11,581 nucleotides of DNA from an uncultured Bacteroidales bacterium (GCA_905235615.1 CAJOMB010000044.1:1-11581), one strand, 5' to 3'. Shown: positions 1-6,977, counted from the stretch's first letter. The notes: a model not told the origin generated them from the sequence alone. Program-made: numbers and translations.

Positions 1-1
1 G

Positions 2-1738
2 GTTACCTTCCTGGTTTCCATGGAGGACGTGACCTCCGTGGTGGAAAAGGCCGATAACCTGAGAGAAAAACAGGAGGAGCTTCGCAAGGCCGCAGAGGAG
101 GCCCAACCCGGCTGCCGCGCCCAGGTGACTTCCTTCTATAACAACAACGTTTACTACCTGATTGTGTACCGCACCTACCGCGACATCCGCTTTGTGGCGG
201 CCCCTTCGGCCTCCATGGGCAAGTTCGGCGGCGAAACGGACAACTGGATGTGGCCCCGTCACACCTGCGACTTCTCCATGTTCCGCGTGTACGCCGGCAA
301 GGACAACATGCCGGCCGATTACAGTGAGGAGAACGTTCCCTACCAGCCCGCCCGCAACCTCAAGATTGCCACCAAAGGCGTAAAGGAAGGCGACTACGCC
401 ATGATCATGGGCTACCCCGGACGCACCCAGCGTTACCAAACCGCCGCCCAGCTCAAGGAGATGATTGCCACCAACCGCATCCGCATCGACGCCCGCACCG
501 TGCGTCAGGACCTCATGTGGGAGGCCATGTGCGCAGACCCTTCCGTACAGCTCAAGTATGCCGACAAGTACGCCGGCAGCGCCAACGGCTGGAAGAAATG
601 GCAGGGTGAAGAGCTGGCCTTCGAGAATCTGAACATTATCGGCCGGGAAGAAGAGAAAGAGGCCGCCCTGAAGGCCTGGATTGAGGCTTCCCCGGAGCGC
701 AAGGCCCTCTACGGAGACCCTGTGGAAGACATCGCCCGCCACGTGGAGAATACCGCCGAGGCTTCCCACGCCGTCACCCTTCTCACCGAGGCCCCCTACC
801 GCATCGAACTGGTTGGCCTGGCTTCCGGCGTGCTCTCCGCTTTCCGGAATGGTGTTCCGGAGGGTGCCGATACCCTGACCGTGATCAAGCAGGCCGTGGA
901 GGCCATGAAGGGCGAGTACCGCGACTATGTGGTGGACCTGGACAAGAAAGAGGCCGTGGCCCTGCTGGAGTTCTATCGGCAGAATGCCAAGCCGGAGAAC
1001 TATCTGGAAGGCTTGGGGACGGATTTTGCCTCCCTCGACATTCCCGCATATGTGGAGAATCTGTTTGCCGGCAGCGTCTTCACCTCCTATGAGAAACTGG
1101 AGGCCGGCGCCACCAGCCTGGACGCGCTCATGAAAGACCCGGCCATGGGCCTGTTCAACAGCATCATCTCGGTGCTCATGAAACATTACGGTGCGGTTTA
1201 CGGCCGCGCCCCCAAGGCCTATGACGAAGGCCGCAAGCACTTTGCCGCCGCCCTCATGGAGTGGCAGAAAGGCCAGGCCATGTACCCGGACGCCAACTCC
1301 ACCATGCGCCTCACCTACGGCAAGGTGTTGCCTTACAGCCCCAAGGACGGCCTGGTGTACAAGTACTTCACCACCGCCAAGGGCCTCATCGAGAAGGAAG
1401 ACCCCACCAATCCGGAATTCATCCTTCCGGCCGATGTGAAGGCCTTGGTTCTGGCCGGTGACTATGGCCGCTGGGCCGATGCCGACGGCACCCTGCACAC
1501 CTGCTTCCTCACCAACAACGACATCACCGGCGGCAACTCCGGTTCCCCCGTGCTGGATGCACGCGGCAACCTGATTGGCCTGGCCTTTGACGGCAACTGG
1601 GAGAGCATGAGCTCCGACGTCATGTTTGAGCCGGACCTCCAGCGCTGCATCTGCGTGGACATCCGCTATGTGCTGTGGATGGTGGAGAAGGTGGGCGGCG
1701 CCTACAACATCATTAACGAGATCACCTACGCCAAATAG
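2..1738 (+). CDS. S46 family dipeptidyl-peptidase, DPP7-like, 5' end outside window
   Basis: C-terminal 578 residues of an exported serine dipeptidyl-peptidase that removes dipeptides from peptide N-termini, normally in the periplasm. The reading frame is open from base 2, and the residues before the first ATG (base 20) already fit the family, so the gene starts upstream. About 140 residues, including the signal peptide and catalytic His, are missing compared with the usual ~710. Numbering from the ATG at 20, the segment NWMWPRHTCDFSMF carries the catalytic Asp (D84) and GGNSGSPV carries the nucleophile Ser507 (codon 1538-1540). Their spacing (423) is close to that in Porphyromonas DPP11 (227 and 655). 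The residue 18 after the Ser is Gly525 (FDGNWE). Family knowledge has Gly there in DPP7 (hydrophobic P1) and Arg in DPP11 (Asp/Glu P1), so I infer DPP7-type specificity. A Cys replaces the usual Gly before the catalytic Asp. The stop codon lies inside a hairpin. Confidence 0.95.
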   Translation, partial: VTFLVSMEDVTSVVEKADNLREKQEELRKAAEEAQPGCRAQVTSFYNNNVYYLIVYRTYRDIRFVAAPSASMGKFGGETDNWMWPRHTCDFSMFRVYAGKDNMPADYSEENVPYQPARNLKIATKGVKEGDYAMIMGYPGRTQRYQTAAQLKEMIATNRIRIDARTVRQDLMWEAMCADPSVQLKYADKYAGSANGWKKWQGEELAFENLNIIGREEEKEAALKAWIEASPERKALYGDPVEDIARHVENTAEASHAVTLLTEAPYRIELVGLASGVLSAFRNGVPEGADTLTVIKQAVEAMKGEYRDYVVDLDKKEAVALLEFYRQNAKPENYLEGLGTDFASLDIPAYVENLFAGSVFTSYEKLEAGATSLDALMKDPAMGLFNSIISVLMKHYGAVYGRAPKAYDEGRKHFAAALMEWQKGQAMYPDANSTMRLTYGKVLPYSPKDGLVYKYFTTAKGLIEKEDPTNPEFILPADVKALVLAGDYGRWADADGTLHTCFLTNNDITGGNSGSPVLDARGNLIGLAFDGNWESMSSDVMFEPDLQRCICVDIRYVLWMVEKVGGAYNIINEITYAK

Positions 1739-1757
1739 GCTTTTTGGCGTAGGTGAT
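1721..1757 (+). terminator. Hairpin spanning the S46 peptidase stop codon
   Basis: Perfect inverted repeat with 15-bp arms (1721-1735 and 1743-1757) and a 7-nt loop. It extends by three more pairs outward if one G-U is allowed. The TAG stop (1736-1738) opens the loop, so the 5' arm is the last five codons of the peptidase gene. Only a short, interrupted T-rich run follows (1757-1768), so intrinsic termination is plausible but not proven. The 3' arm also contains the TTTG proposed as the -33 element of mrp. Confidence 0.7.
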
Positions 1758-1769
1758 TTCGTACTTTTG
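1743..1769 (+). promoter_or_regulatory. Putative Bacteroidota promoter for mrp
   Basis: TACTTTTG at 1762-1769 matches the -7 consensus TAnnTTTG exactly and ends 18 nt before the mrp ATG. A TTTG at 1743-1746 could serve as the -33 element. The spacer is only 15 nt, shorter than the usual 19 or so, so the -7 box is the stronger part of the call. Confidence 0.55.
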
Positions 1770-1787
1770 CAAGGCAAAATCTCAGGA

Positions 1788-2867
1788 ATGAACAAGACCG
1801 AAATACTACAGTGGCTGCAGGAGGTGCAGCATCCTGCCAAGGAAGAGCAGAGCGTGGTGGCCCTGGGGCTGGTGGAGAAGATGGATATAGAAGACGGCAA
1901 GGTGCATGTTACCCTGGCCTTCCCCAAACGGCCGGACCCGCTGAAGAACTACCTGGTGGGTGCCGTGGAGGCATGTTTGTACAGACACCTGCCCGGCGGC
2001 ACGGAGATAAAGGTCGATACCATCGTCAAGGATGCGGCCAAACCCGCCCCCAAGGGCATCGAATTCAACCTGGAGCAGTTGCGCGAGGTGAGTCACATCA
2101 TCGGCATTGCTTCCGGGAAAGGCGGCGTGGGAAAAAGCACCGTCACCGTGAACCTGGCCGTCGCCCTGGCCCGCTTGGGCTATCGGGTGGGCGTGGCCGA
2201 TGCCGATGTCTATGGCCCTTCCATCCCCACCATGACGGGCACCGAAGACGTTACCATCGAAATGGAAGGCGAGGACGAGAACACCAACCTCTTCATTCCC
2301 GTAGAGAAGTACGGCGTCAAGTGGCTCTCCGTGGGGCACGTTTCCCAGGCCGGGCAGGCGCTCATCTGGCGCGGGCCGATGGCCTCCACCGCCCTCAAGC
2401 AAATCATCCTGCAAACCCTCTGGGGCCCGCTGGACTTCCTTCTTATCGACATGCCTCCGGGAACCGGCGACATCCATATCTCCCTGATAAGCGACGTGCC
2501 CATGAGTGGCGCCGTCATCGTGACCACCCCGCAGGCGGTGGCTCTCTCGGACGTGCTCCGCGGTGTGAACATGTTCCGGAACCCGCAGGTGGACAAACCC
2601 ATCTACGGCCTGGTGGAAAACATGTCCTGGTTCACCCCTGCGGCCCATCCTGAGGAGAAGTACTACCTCTTTGGCAAGGACGGCGGCGCCCGGATGGCCG
2701 CCAATTTGGACATCCCCTTCCTGGGGCAGATTCCCCTGGTGCAGGACATCCGCGAAGGGGCCGATGACGGCGCCCCCGCCGCCCTGCAGGACCGCCCGGA
2801 CAGCCTGGCCTTTCTGGAACTGGCCCGGAAACTGGTCGCCGCCCTTTCATCGGCCATTCAGCCTTGA
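1788..2867 (+). CDS. mrp: Mrp/ApbC-type Fe-S cluster carrier P-loop ATPase
   Basis: 359-residue cytosolic ATPase of the Mrp/NBP35 family, expected to carry or insert Fe-S clusters. Residues 1-85 form a MIP18 (DUF59) domain with the conserved stretch VVALGLVE. Residues 105-345 form the P-loop domain: deviant Walker A SGKGGVGKS (G110-S117, signature Lys111, Lys116), ADADVYGPSIP, WRGPM, and Walker B LLIDMPPGTGD around D221. The start at 1788 is chosen because it follows the TAnnTTTG box and begins right at the MIP18 domain; the frame is open further upstream but there overlaps the peptidase gene. No Shine-Dalgarno is seen. The C-terminal CPxC pair that bridges the cluster in ApbC/Nbp35 dimers is absent: the equivalent stretch reads ENMSWFTPAAHPEEKYY, and the only Cys in the protein is Cys63. 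From memory this is shared by Bacteroidales orthologues. Confidence 0.95.
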   Translation: MNKTEILQWLQEVQHPAKEEQSVVALGLVEKMDIEDGKVHVTLAFPKRPDPLKNYLVGAVEACLYRHLPGGTEIKVDTIVKDAAKPAPKGIEFNLEQLREVSHIIGIASGKGGVGKSTVTVNLAVALARLGYRVGVADADVYGPSIPTMTGTEDVTIEMEGEDENTNLFIPVEKYGVKWLSVGHVSQAGQALIWRGPMASTALKQIILQTLWGPLDFLLIDMPPGTGDIHISLISDVPMSGAVIVTTPQAVALSDVLRGVNMFRNPQVDKPIYGLVENMSWFTPAAHPEEKYYLFGKDGGARMAANLDIPFLGQIPLVQDIREGADDGAPAALQDRPDSLAFLELARKLVAALSSAIQP

Positions 2868-2893
2868 TCACTAAATAATTGATTCACAGCCTA

Positions 2894-2940
2894 TTATAAT
2901 ACATTCCTCGTTCAAAAAATGAACGAGGAATGTATTATAA
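2894..2940. terminator. Perfect 21-bp-arm palindrome between convergent genes
   Basis: Perfect inverted repeat with arms 2894-2914 and 2920-2940 and a loop of five A (2915-2919). It lies 26 nt after the mrp stop and 19 nt beyond the stop of the minus-strand YfhO gene, so a bidirectional terminator is the simplest reading. Neither side has a clear T-run after the stem. The stem is AT-rich in a GC-rich neighbourhood. Confidence 0.65.
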
Positions 2941-2959
2941 CACTATGAGAATCTGGCGT

Positions 2960-5557
2960 TTAGCTGTCAAGCCTTTTGCGGCGGGCGGGGAGCAGAAAGA
3001 GGCCAATGGCCGCCAGCAGCAGAAGCAGCAGGCTCACGGAGGCGATGCGGGAGACGGTGGCGCCCTGGCGGTAGCTGTCCGGGAGGAAGGTCATCACCAC
3101 CTCGTGCTCGCCGGCGGGAAGGAGGGCGGCGCGGAGGGTCCAATCGGCCCGAATGAGGTTCAGGGGCTGTCCGTCCACGGAAGCGCGCCAGCCGTTGGGG
3201 TAGTAAACCTCGGAGAAGACGGCCAGGCGGTCCTGCGAGGCCGAATAGGTGTAATGCAGCTCGTTGGGGGCGTAGGAGGTTATTTCTATGCTGTCAGATT
3301 CTTCACTTCGTTCAGAATGACAAGTACGACGTTCAGAATGACAAGTACGACGTTCAGAATGACAACTGTCATCCTGAGCGGCAGCGAAGGATCTGTCCAC
3401 CACGGCGTGGCGGCGGAGGTCTGTGGAGCCCAGCAGGGCAATCTCTTCATCGGGAGAAGCGGCTTCCACCACGGAGTCCACGAACCAGGCGGGGCCCAGG
3501 GCGGCCGGGTTCTCCAACGGCGGATAATCACCGTCCAGCACCACGTAGCGGGTGTTGAGGGCGTTCAGGACCGGAGTGTTCGCAGCCATCCAATCGGCCA
3601 CGTCCTCCAGCTCGGCGGCCTCGCCCAACTGCTTGTACAGGCCGTTGATTTCTCCGGAAAGGTAGTGCTCGATAAGGTCCTGATACCGCTGCAGCTTGGC
3701 CGGAGAATAGCCACCCACATTCTTGTGGTGGTAGGAGGGCACGGAGGAGTTGAAAACGTTCACCGTGAGGTCCAGGACGCGGTAGTGGGGGTCTATATCG
3801 GCCTTTATCATCTTGTCCACCGGGCGCTCCACGAAGGTTTTGCTGAAGTCCTTGGGGGTGGTGAAATGGTCCGCGTTGAGGTAGCGCTTGCCGGCGGAGA
3901 AAAGATCTGCCAGGACAAAGAGGCCGATGAGCAAAACCGCTATCCGGCGGCGCCCGAAGCCGGCAAAGGCCTTGGCGTGCTCCGTCTGGCCCTTGGGAGA
4001 GAAGGCCCAGAAAAGCAGGCCGGCGGAGGCGGTGATCAGGAGGAGGGAGCGGAGGGCATCGGCCTTGAAGAGGGCGATACGGTCGGCCACGAGGGCCTCG
4101 ACCAGCACATCCTGCATCTGGGCGTCGGAGGCCGCCTCGAAGTTCCCGAACAGGCCGGGGGCCAGCCAGGCCAGCAGGCAGAAGCCGCCGGTGAGTCCGA
4201 AGGCCCAAGCCAGGCCTTTCCGGAAGGCCTTTTGGGGGTACTGCTCCTTGAGGATGCCGTCCAGGGTGAGGAAGCCCAGCACCGGCAGTGTCACTTGCAG
4301 CACCACCAGCGCCATGGAAACCGTCCGGAACTTGTTATAAAGCGGTAAATACTTGAAGCAGAGGGCGGTAAAGGGCATGAAATGACTGCCTGCCGCCATG
4401 AGGACGGCGAGGAGGGTGGCCGCTATGATCCACCATTTGTTCCGCCCCTTGTACAGGAACAGGCCCAGCACAAAAAGGAACACCGTAATGGCACCCATAT
4501 ACATGGGACCGGCGGTAAAGGGCTGGGGGCCCCAATACATGGGCAGGTTCTTGGCGGTCTCCTTGAGGTTCTTTTGCCCCGCCCGTTTCAGCAGCTGGAT
4601 GGTGGCCGATTTCTCCGGATCCACCGCCCCGGCCGATGACCCGCCGTTGAAATTGGGAATCATGAGGTTGGGAAGCTCCTCCCAGCCATAGCTCCAGGAA
4701 GTGGCATAGTCCAGGTCCAGGCCCTTGGCGTTGGCGCCTTCCCTGGAAAGCTCGGAGCCGCCGCGCATGGTGTTGGGGGTGTATTTGGCCAGCGGCAGCA
4801 GCTTGTTCACATTGGTGGCGATGCCGGCGCCGCCCAGCACCAGCAGCAGGGCCGATGCCACGATGAACGGCCTCCAGGCCTTGGTCCGGATGGTATGCAC
4901 CAGTTCCACGATGGCATAAATGAGCACGACGATGGCCAGGTAGTAAGAAATCTGCTGGTGGTTGGCCTTGATCTGGAAGCTGAGGGTGAGGCCGAAGAGG
5001 GAGGCGCCCAGAAGCACGGCGGGCCAGGCAAAGCCCTTTGCCTGCCCGAAGGCTGCCCGGTAGGTGTACACCAGCGCGGCCAGCACCCAGGGCATGAGGG
5101 CGATGGCCTGCATCTTGGTGTTGTGGCCCACCTGGATAATCTGGAAGTTGTAGCTGCAGAAGGCCACGGCAATGGCTCCTCCCACGGCCACGGGCCAGCT
5201 CACGCCCAGCGCCAGAAACAGCAGGAAGGCGCCCAGCAGGGTCACGAAAATCCACGTGGCCGGGCGTTTGCCCGCAAACAGCAGCTTGTACAGCGGCTCC
5301 GTGTAGTCTCCCCCGTTCTGGGTGGAAATGGCCGTGGTGGGCATGCCGCCGAACATGGAGTCTGTCCAGTACGTAGGGTTGTCCGGGTGCGCCTTGTTCC
5401 ACTCGCTCATCTCGTGCGACATGCCCACATAGCCGGAGATGTCGCTCTGGTTCACAATCTTGCCCTGGAGCACCTGCGGCACAAAGCCGTAACTCAGGGC
5501 CAGGAACAGGGCCACGATGCCGAGGGCCAGGGCTATTTTTTGCCAAATCTTGTTCAT
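2960..5557 (-). CDS. YfhO-family polytopic membrane protein with in-frame repeat insertion
   Basis: About 865 residues, inner membrane. An N-terminal transmembrane helix (near 10-30) is followed by clusters of hydrophobic segments at roughly 100-250, 355-395, 415-470 and 495-520, a soluble domain (about 550-825), and a last helix near 835-860 ending in a basic ARRKR tail. Conserved segments include IIQVGHNTKMQA, NTMRGGSELS, SYGWEELPNLMIPNFNGG and VFSEVYYPNGW. The family is related to Bacillus YfhO, linked to polymer glycosylation; its role in Bacteroidota is not established. Translation could start at TTG 5563, but ATG 5557 is preferred: it lies 2 bp after the TGA of the glycosyltransferase gene, so the two are probably co-transcribed and translationally coupled. 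Residues ~722-754 are encoded by a palindromic repeat array (3295-3395) dropped into the soluble domain between VVDRSFA and DSIEITSYAPN without breaking the frame. Confidence 0.92.
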   Translation of the reverse strand: MNKIWQKIALALGIVALFLALSYGFVPQVLQGKIVNQSDISGYVGMSHEMSEWNKAHPDNPTYWTDSMFGGMPTTAISTQNGGDYTEPLYKLLFAGKRPATWIFVTLLGAFLLFLALGVSWPVAVGGAIAVAFCSYNFQIIQVGHNTKMQAIALMPWVLAALVYTYRAAFGQAKGFAWPAVLLGASLFGLTLSFQIKANHQQISYYLAIVVLIYAIVELVHTIRTKAWRPFIVASALLLVLGGAGIATNVNKLLPLAKYTPNTMRGGSELSREGANAKGLDLDYATSWSYGWEELPNLMIPNFNGGSSAGAVDPEKSATIQLLKRAGQKNLKETAKNLPMYWGPQPFTAGPMYMGAITVFLFVLGLFLYKGRNKWWIIAATLLAVLMAAGSHFMPFTALCFKYLPLYNKFRTVSMALVVLQVTLPVLGFLTLDGILKEQYPQKAFRKGLAWAFGLTGGFCLLAWLAPGLFGNFEAASDAQMQDVLVEALVADRIALFKADALRSLLLITASAGLLFWAFSPKGQTEHAKAFAGFGRRRIAVLLIGLFVLADLFSAGKRYLNADHFTTPKDFSKTFVERPVDKMIKADIDPHYRVLDLTVNVFNSSVPSYHHKNVGGYSPAKLQRYQDLIEHYLSGEINGLYKQLGEAAELEDVADWMAANTPVLNALNTRYVVLDGDYPPLENPAALGPAWFVDSVVEAASPDEEIALLGSTDLRRHAVVDRSFAAAQDDSCHSERRTCHSERRTCHSERSEESDSIEITSYAPNELHYTYSASQDRLAVFSEVYYPNGWRASVDGQPLNLIRADWTLRAALLPAGEHEVVMTFLPDSYRQGATVSRIASVSLLLLLLAAIGLFLLPARRKRLDS
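3295..3395. repeat. Head-to-head palindromic repeat array inside the YfhO gene
   Basis: A 28-nt copy (3295-3322) is followed by truncated tandem copies and then an inverted 29-nt copy (3367-3395). The left copy and the reverse complement of the right copy agree at about 23 of 28 positions, and most differences are transitions. Read on the gene strand, the block encodes RSFAAAQDD, then CHSERRT twice, then CHSERSEES. I recognise these peptides as the usual translation of a short dispersed repeat common in Bacteroidota genomes. The coding block 3296-3394 is exactly 33 codons. Confidence 0.85.
3309..3365. repeat. 21-bp tandem repeat within the YfhO-internal array
   Basis: Two identical 21-bp units (3309-3329 and 3330-3350) are followed by a 15-nt partial third (3351-3365). 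The period equals seven codons and yields the repeated peptide CHSERRT on the minus strand. Each unit is the right half of the palindromic element plus a short spacer. Confidence 0.9.
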
Positions 5558-5559
5558 GC

Positions 5560-6939
5560 TCAATTGTTTATAGATCCTTCGCTACGCTCAGGATGACAGG
5601 AAGACAGAGATTCTTCGCTACGCTCAGGATGACAAGTGCTGCGCTCAGGATGACAGGAGGGCAGGGAATCCAAAAGGAGAGCGAGGGCATGGGTGGTGAT
5701 GCGGCGGGTGTAAGGGCTGATATCCCCTGTGGTGGCAGGCACGCCGCCTTCGCAGTGCTGACGCCAGGCATTGGCAATGAAGGCACGCATGGGCGCCGGG
5801 TCCTCCCAGTCGGCCGTTATGCCGGCCCGGGTGCTGAAAAGTACATGGGCCATGGCTCCTTCCTCCTGGCCGATTCCCAGCACCGGCCGCCGCGCCGCCA
5901 GATACTCAAAGAGTTTTCCGGGCAGGATGGGGGCGTACTGGGGGTCGTTTCTCAAGGGCAGCAACAGAAGGCTGGCGCTGCGCTGCTCCCTTACGGCATC
6001 GGCATGAGGGAGGGGGCCCAGCAGCACAAGATTGTCTGAAAGGCCGGCGGCCGCTATGGCGTCCAGCACCTCCCGGTCCACTTTCCCCGCTAAGCGGATG
6101 CGCAGTTCCTGACCGAAGCCGGGCTCTGTCTTGCTTAGCTTTCCCAGTACTTTCCAGAGGGCCAGCGGGTTGCCATCGGCCGCGAAAAGGCCGGTGTGGG
6201 TGATGTTGAAACGCCCGTCTCCGGCAGGGGCGGGGCCGGTGAAATCTTCCTCGTCAAAGCCGTTGGTGATGCAGGCCACGGGAGTGCGGGTCTGGGCCTG
6301 GAAGTCCTTCTGCATCAACGGAGTGCAGGCGAGGACGGTGGAGCAGCTGTCCAGCACCGTCTGTTCCTCCCGACGGAGCTTCCGCCAGGAGGCGGCCGTC
6401 ATGGGCAGGTAGCGCAGATAATACATGCGGCTCCAGGGGTCCCGGAAGTCCGGAATCCAGGGAATGCCGGTGTCCCGGTGCAGCCGTAGGCCGATCAGGT
6501 GCACGGAATGCGGCGGGCCGGTGGTCACAATTACGTCCACAGGGTGCTCCTTCAAGTATTTGCGAAGAGCTTTGACGGACGGCTTCACCCAGCCCACGCG
6601 GGGGTCCGGCACAAAAAGGTTGGCCCGGATCCCAAGGGAGAGCTTTTGCTTCCACGTCTTTTCCCCGGACGAGATTTCCGTCACCTGGGTACTCCGTGCA
6701 CCGGTGAGCTTCCGGTACGCCGCATAAGGCTCCCGGATGGGACCCCGGAGGACCTCAACGGAGGCCGGAACCTCGGCCTCGAACGAAGGGTCCAGCGAGG
6801 GGTAATCGGCCCCGTCGGGGGCAAAGACAACAGGCTCCCAGCCCTCTGAGGGCAGGTATTTCACAAACTTCACCCAGCGCTGCACGCCGGAGCCGCCGGA
6901 CGGCGGCCAGTAGTAGGCTATAACCAAAACGCGTTTCAT
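5560..6939 (-). CDS. GT4-like (GT-B fold) glycosyltransferase with repeat-encoded C-terminal tail
   Basis: 459 residues. A retaining GT-B glycosyltransferase is inferred, probably acting at the cytoplasmic face on a cell-surface glycan; donor and acceptor are unknown. The N-terminal domain starts with VLVIAYYWPPSGGSGVQRW (residues 4-22), the glycine-rich loop of this group, and contains IPWIPDFRDPWS (159-170). The C-terminal domain contains FNITHTGLF (244-252) and the donor-binding helix GKLFEYLAARRPVLGIG (341-357). No signal peptide or membrane segment is seen. The start at 6939 sits 6 nt after a perfect TAnnTTTG box. Residues 429-459 (CHPERST, then CHPERSEES, then CHPERSEGSINN) are entirely encoded by a palindromic repeat array, so the native enzyme probably ended near Ser428, after THALALLLDSL. 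The YfhO-family gene follows 2 bp after the stop. Confidence 0.9.
   Translation of the reverse strand: MKRVLVIAYYWPPSGGSGVQRWVKFVKYLPSEGWEPVVFAPDGADYPSLDPSFEAEVPASVEVLRGPIREPYAAYRKLTGARSTQVTEISSGEKTWKQKLSLGIRANLFVPDPRVGWVKPSVKALRKYLKEHPVDVIVTTGPPHSVHLIGLRLHRDTGIPWIPDFRDPWSRMYYLRYLPMTAASWRKLRREEQTVLDSCSTVLACTPLMQKDFQAQTRTPVACITNGFDEEDFTGPAPAGDGRFNITHTGLFAADGNPLALWKVLGKLSKTEPGFGQELRIRLAGKVDREVLDAIAAAGLSDNLVLLGPLPHADAVREQRSASLLLLPLRNDPQYAPILPGKLFEYLAARRPVLGIGQEEGAMAHVLFSTRAGITADWEDPAPMRAFIANAWRQHCEGGVPATTGDISPYTRRITTHALALLLDSLPSCHPERSTCHPERSEESLSSCHPERSEGSINN
5573..5657. repeat. Palindromic repeat array at the glycosyltransferase/YfhO junction
   Basis: Two 28-nt units (5573-5600 and 5609-5636, period 36 bp) and a truncated third (5641-5657), all in the same orientation. 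The second and third are offset by 21 bp. A full unit is an imperfect hairpin: outer stem ATCCT/AGGAT, a TC/TC internal mismatch (GA/GA on the minus strand), inner stem GC/GC and a 3-nt loop. Both periods are multiples of three, so all units read in the same frame of the glycosyltransferase. Confidence 0.85.
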
Positions 6940-6945
6940 AAGTTA

Positions 6946-6953
6946 CAAAGGTA
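6946..6953 (-). promoter_or_regulatory. Putative -7 promoter box of the glycosyltransferase-YfhO operon
   Basis: On the minus strand this reads TACCTTTG, an exact TAnnTTTG. Only 6 nt separate it from the ATG at 6939, so the transcript would be leaderless or nearly so. No TTTG is found at the expected -33 position. Confidence 0.5.
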
Positions 6954-6965
6954 CGAAAAAATGCT

Positions 6966-6973
6966 TATCTTTA
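6966..6973 (+). promoter_or_regulatory. Possible -7 promoter box of the deformylase-mutS pair
   Basis: TATCTTTA differs from TAnnTTTG at the last base and ends 4 nt before the ATG at 6978. No -33 TTTG is seen. It lies in the 38-bp divergent gap back to back with the minus-strand box at 6946-6953. Confidence 0.3.
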
Positions 6974-6977
6974 CCCC

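Noticed and set aside
1626..1787. Upstream extension of the mrp reading frame into the peptidase gene
   Set aside because: The extra residues look like out-of-frame translation of the peptidase gene, and the extension would run through the hairpin and promoter. The ATG at 1788 starts right at the MIP18 domain.
3295..3395. CRISPR array
   Set aside because: The repeats are partly inverted, the tandem units abut without unique spacers, and the block is inside a coding frame.
2930..4348. Long open frame (472 codons) on the plus strand opposite the YfhO gene
   Set aside because: It is the antisense of a clearly coding gene, has no recognisable family features and passes through the repeat array. 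High GC produces such shadows; the same applies to long opposite-strand frames over mrp (1806-2648) and mutS (8109-9386).
5558..5563. TTG start at 5563 for the YfhO protein
   Set aside because: It would overlap the glycosyltransferase stop and adds only two residues; the ATG at 5557 is a better start codon with tight spacing to the upstream stop.
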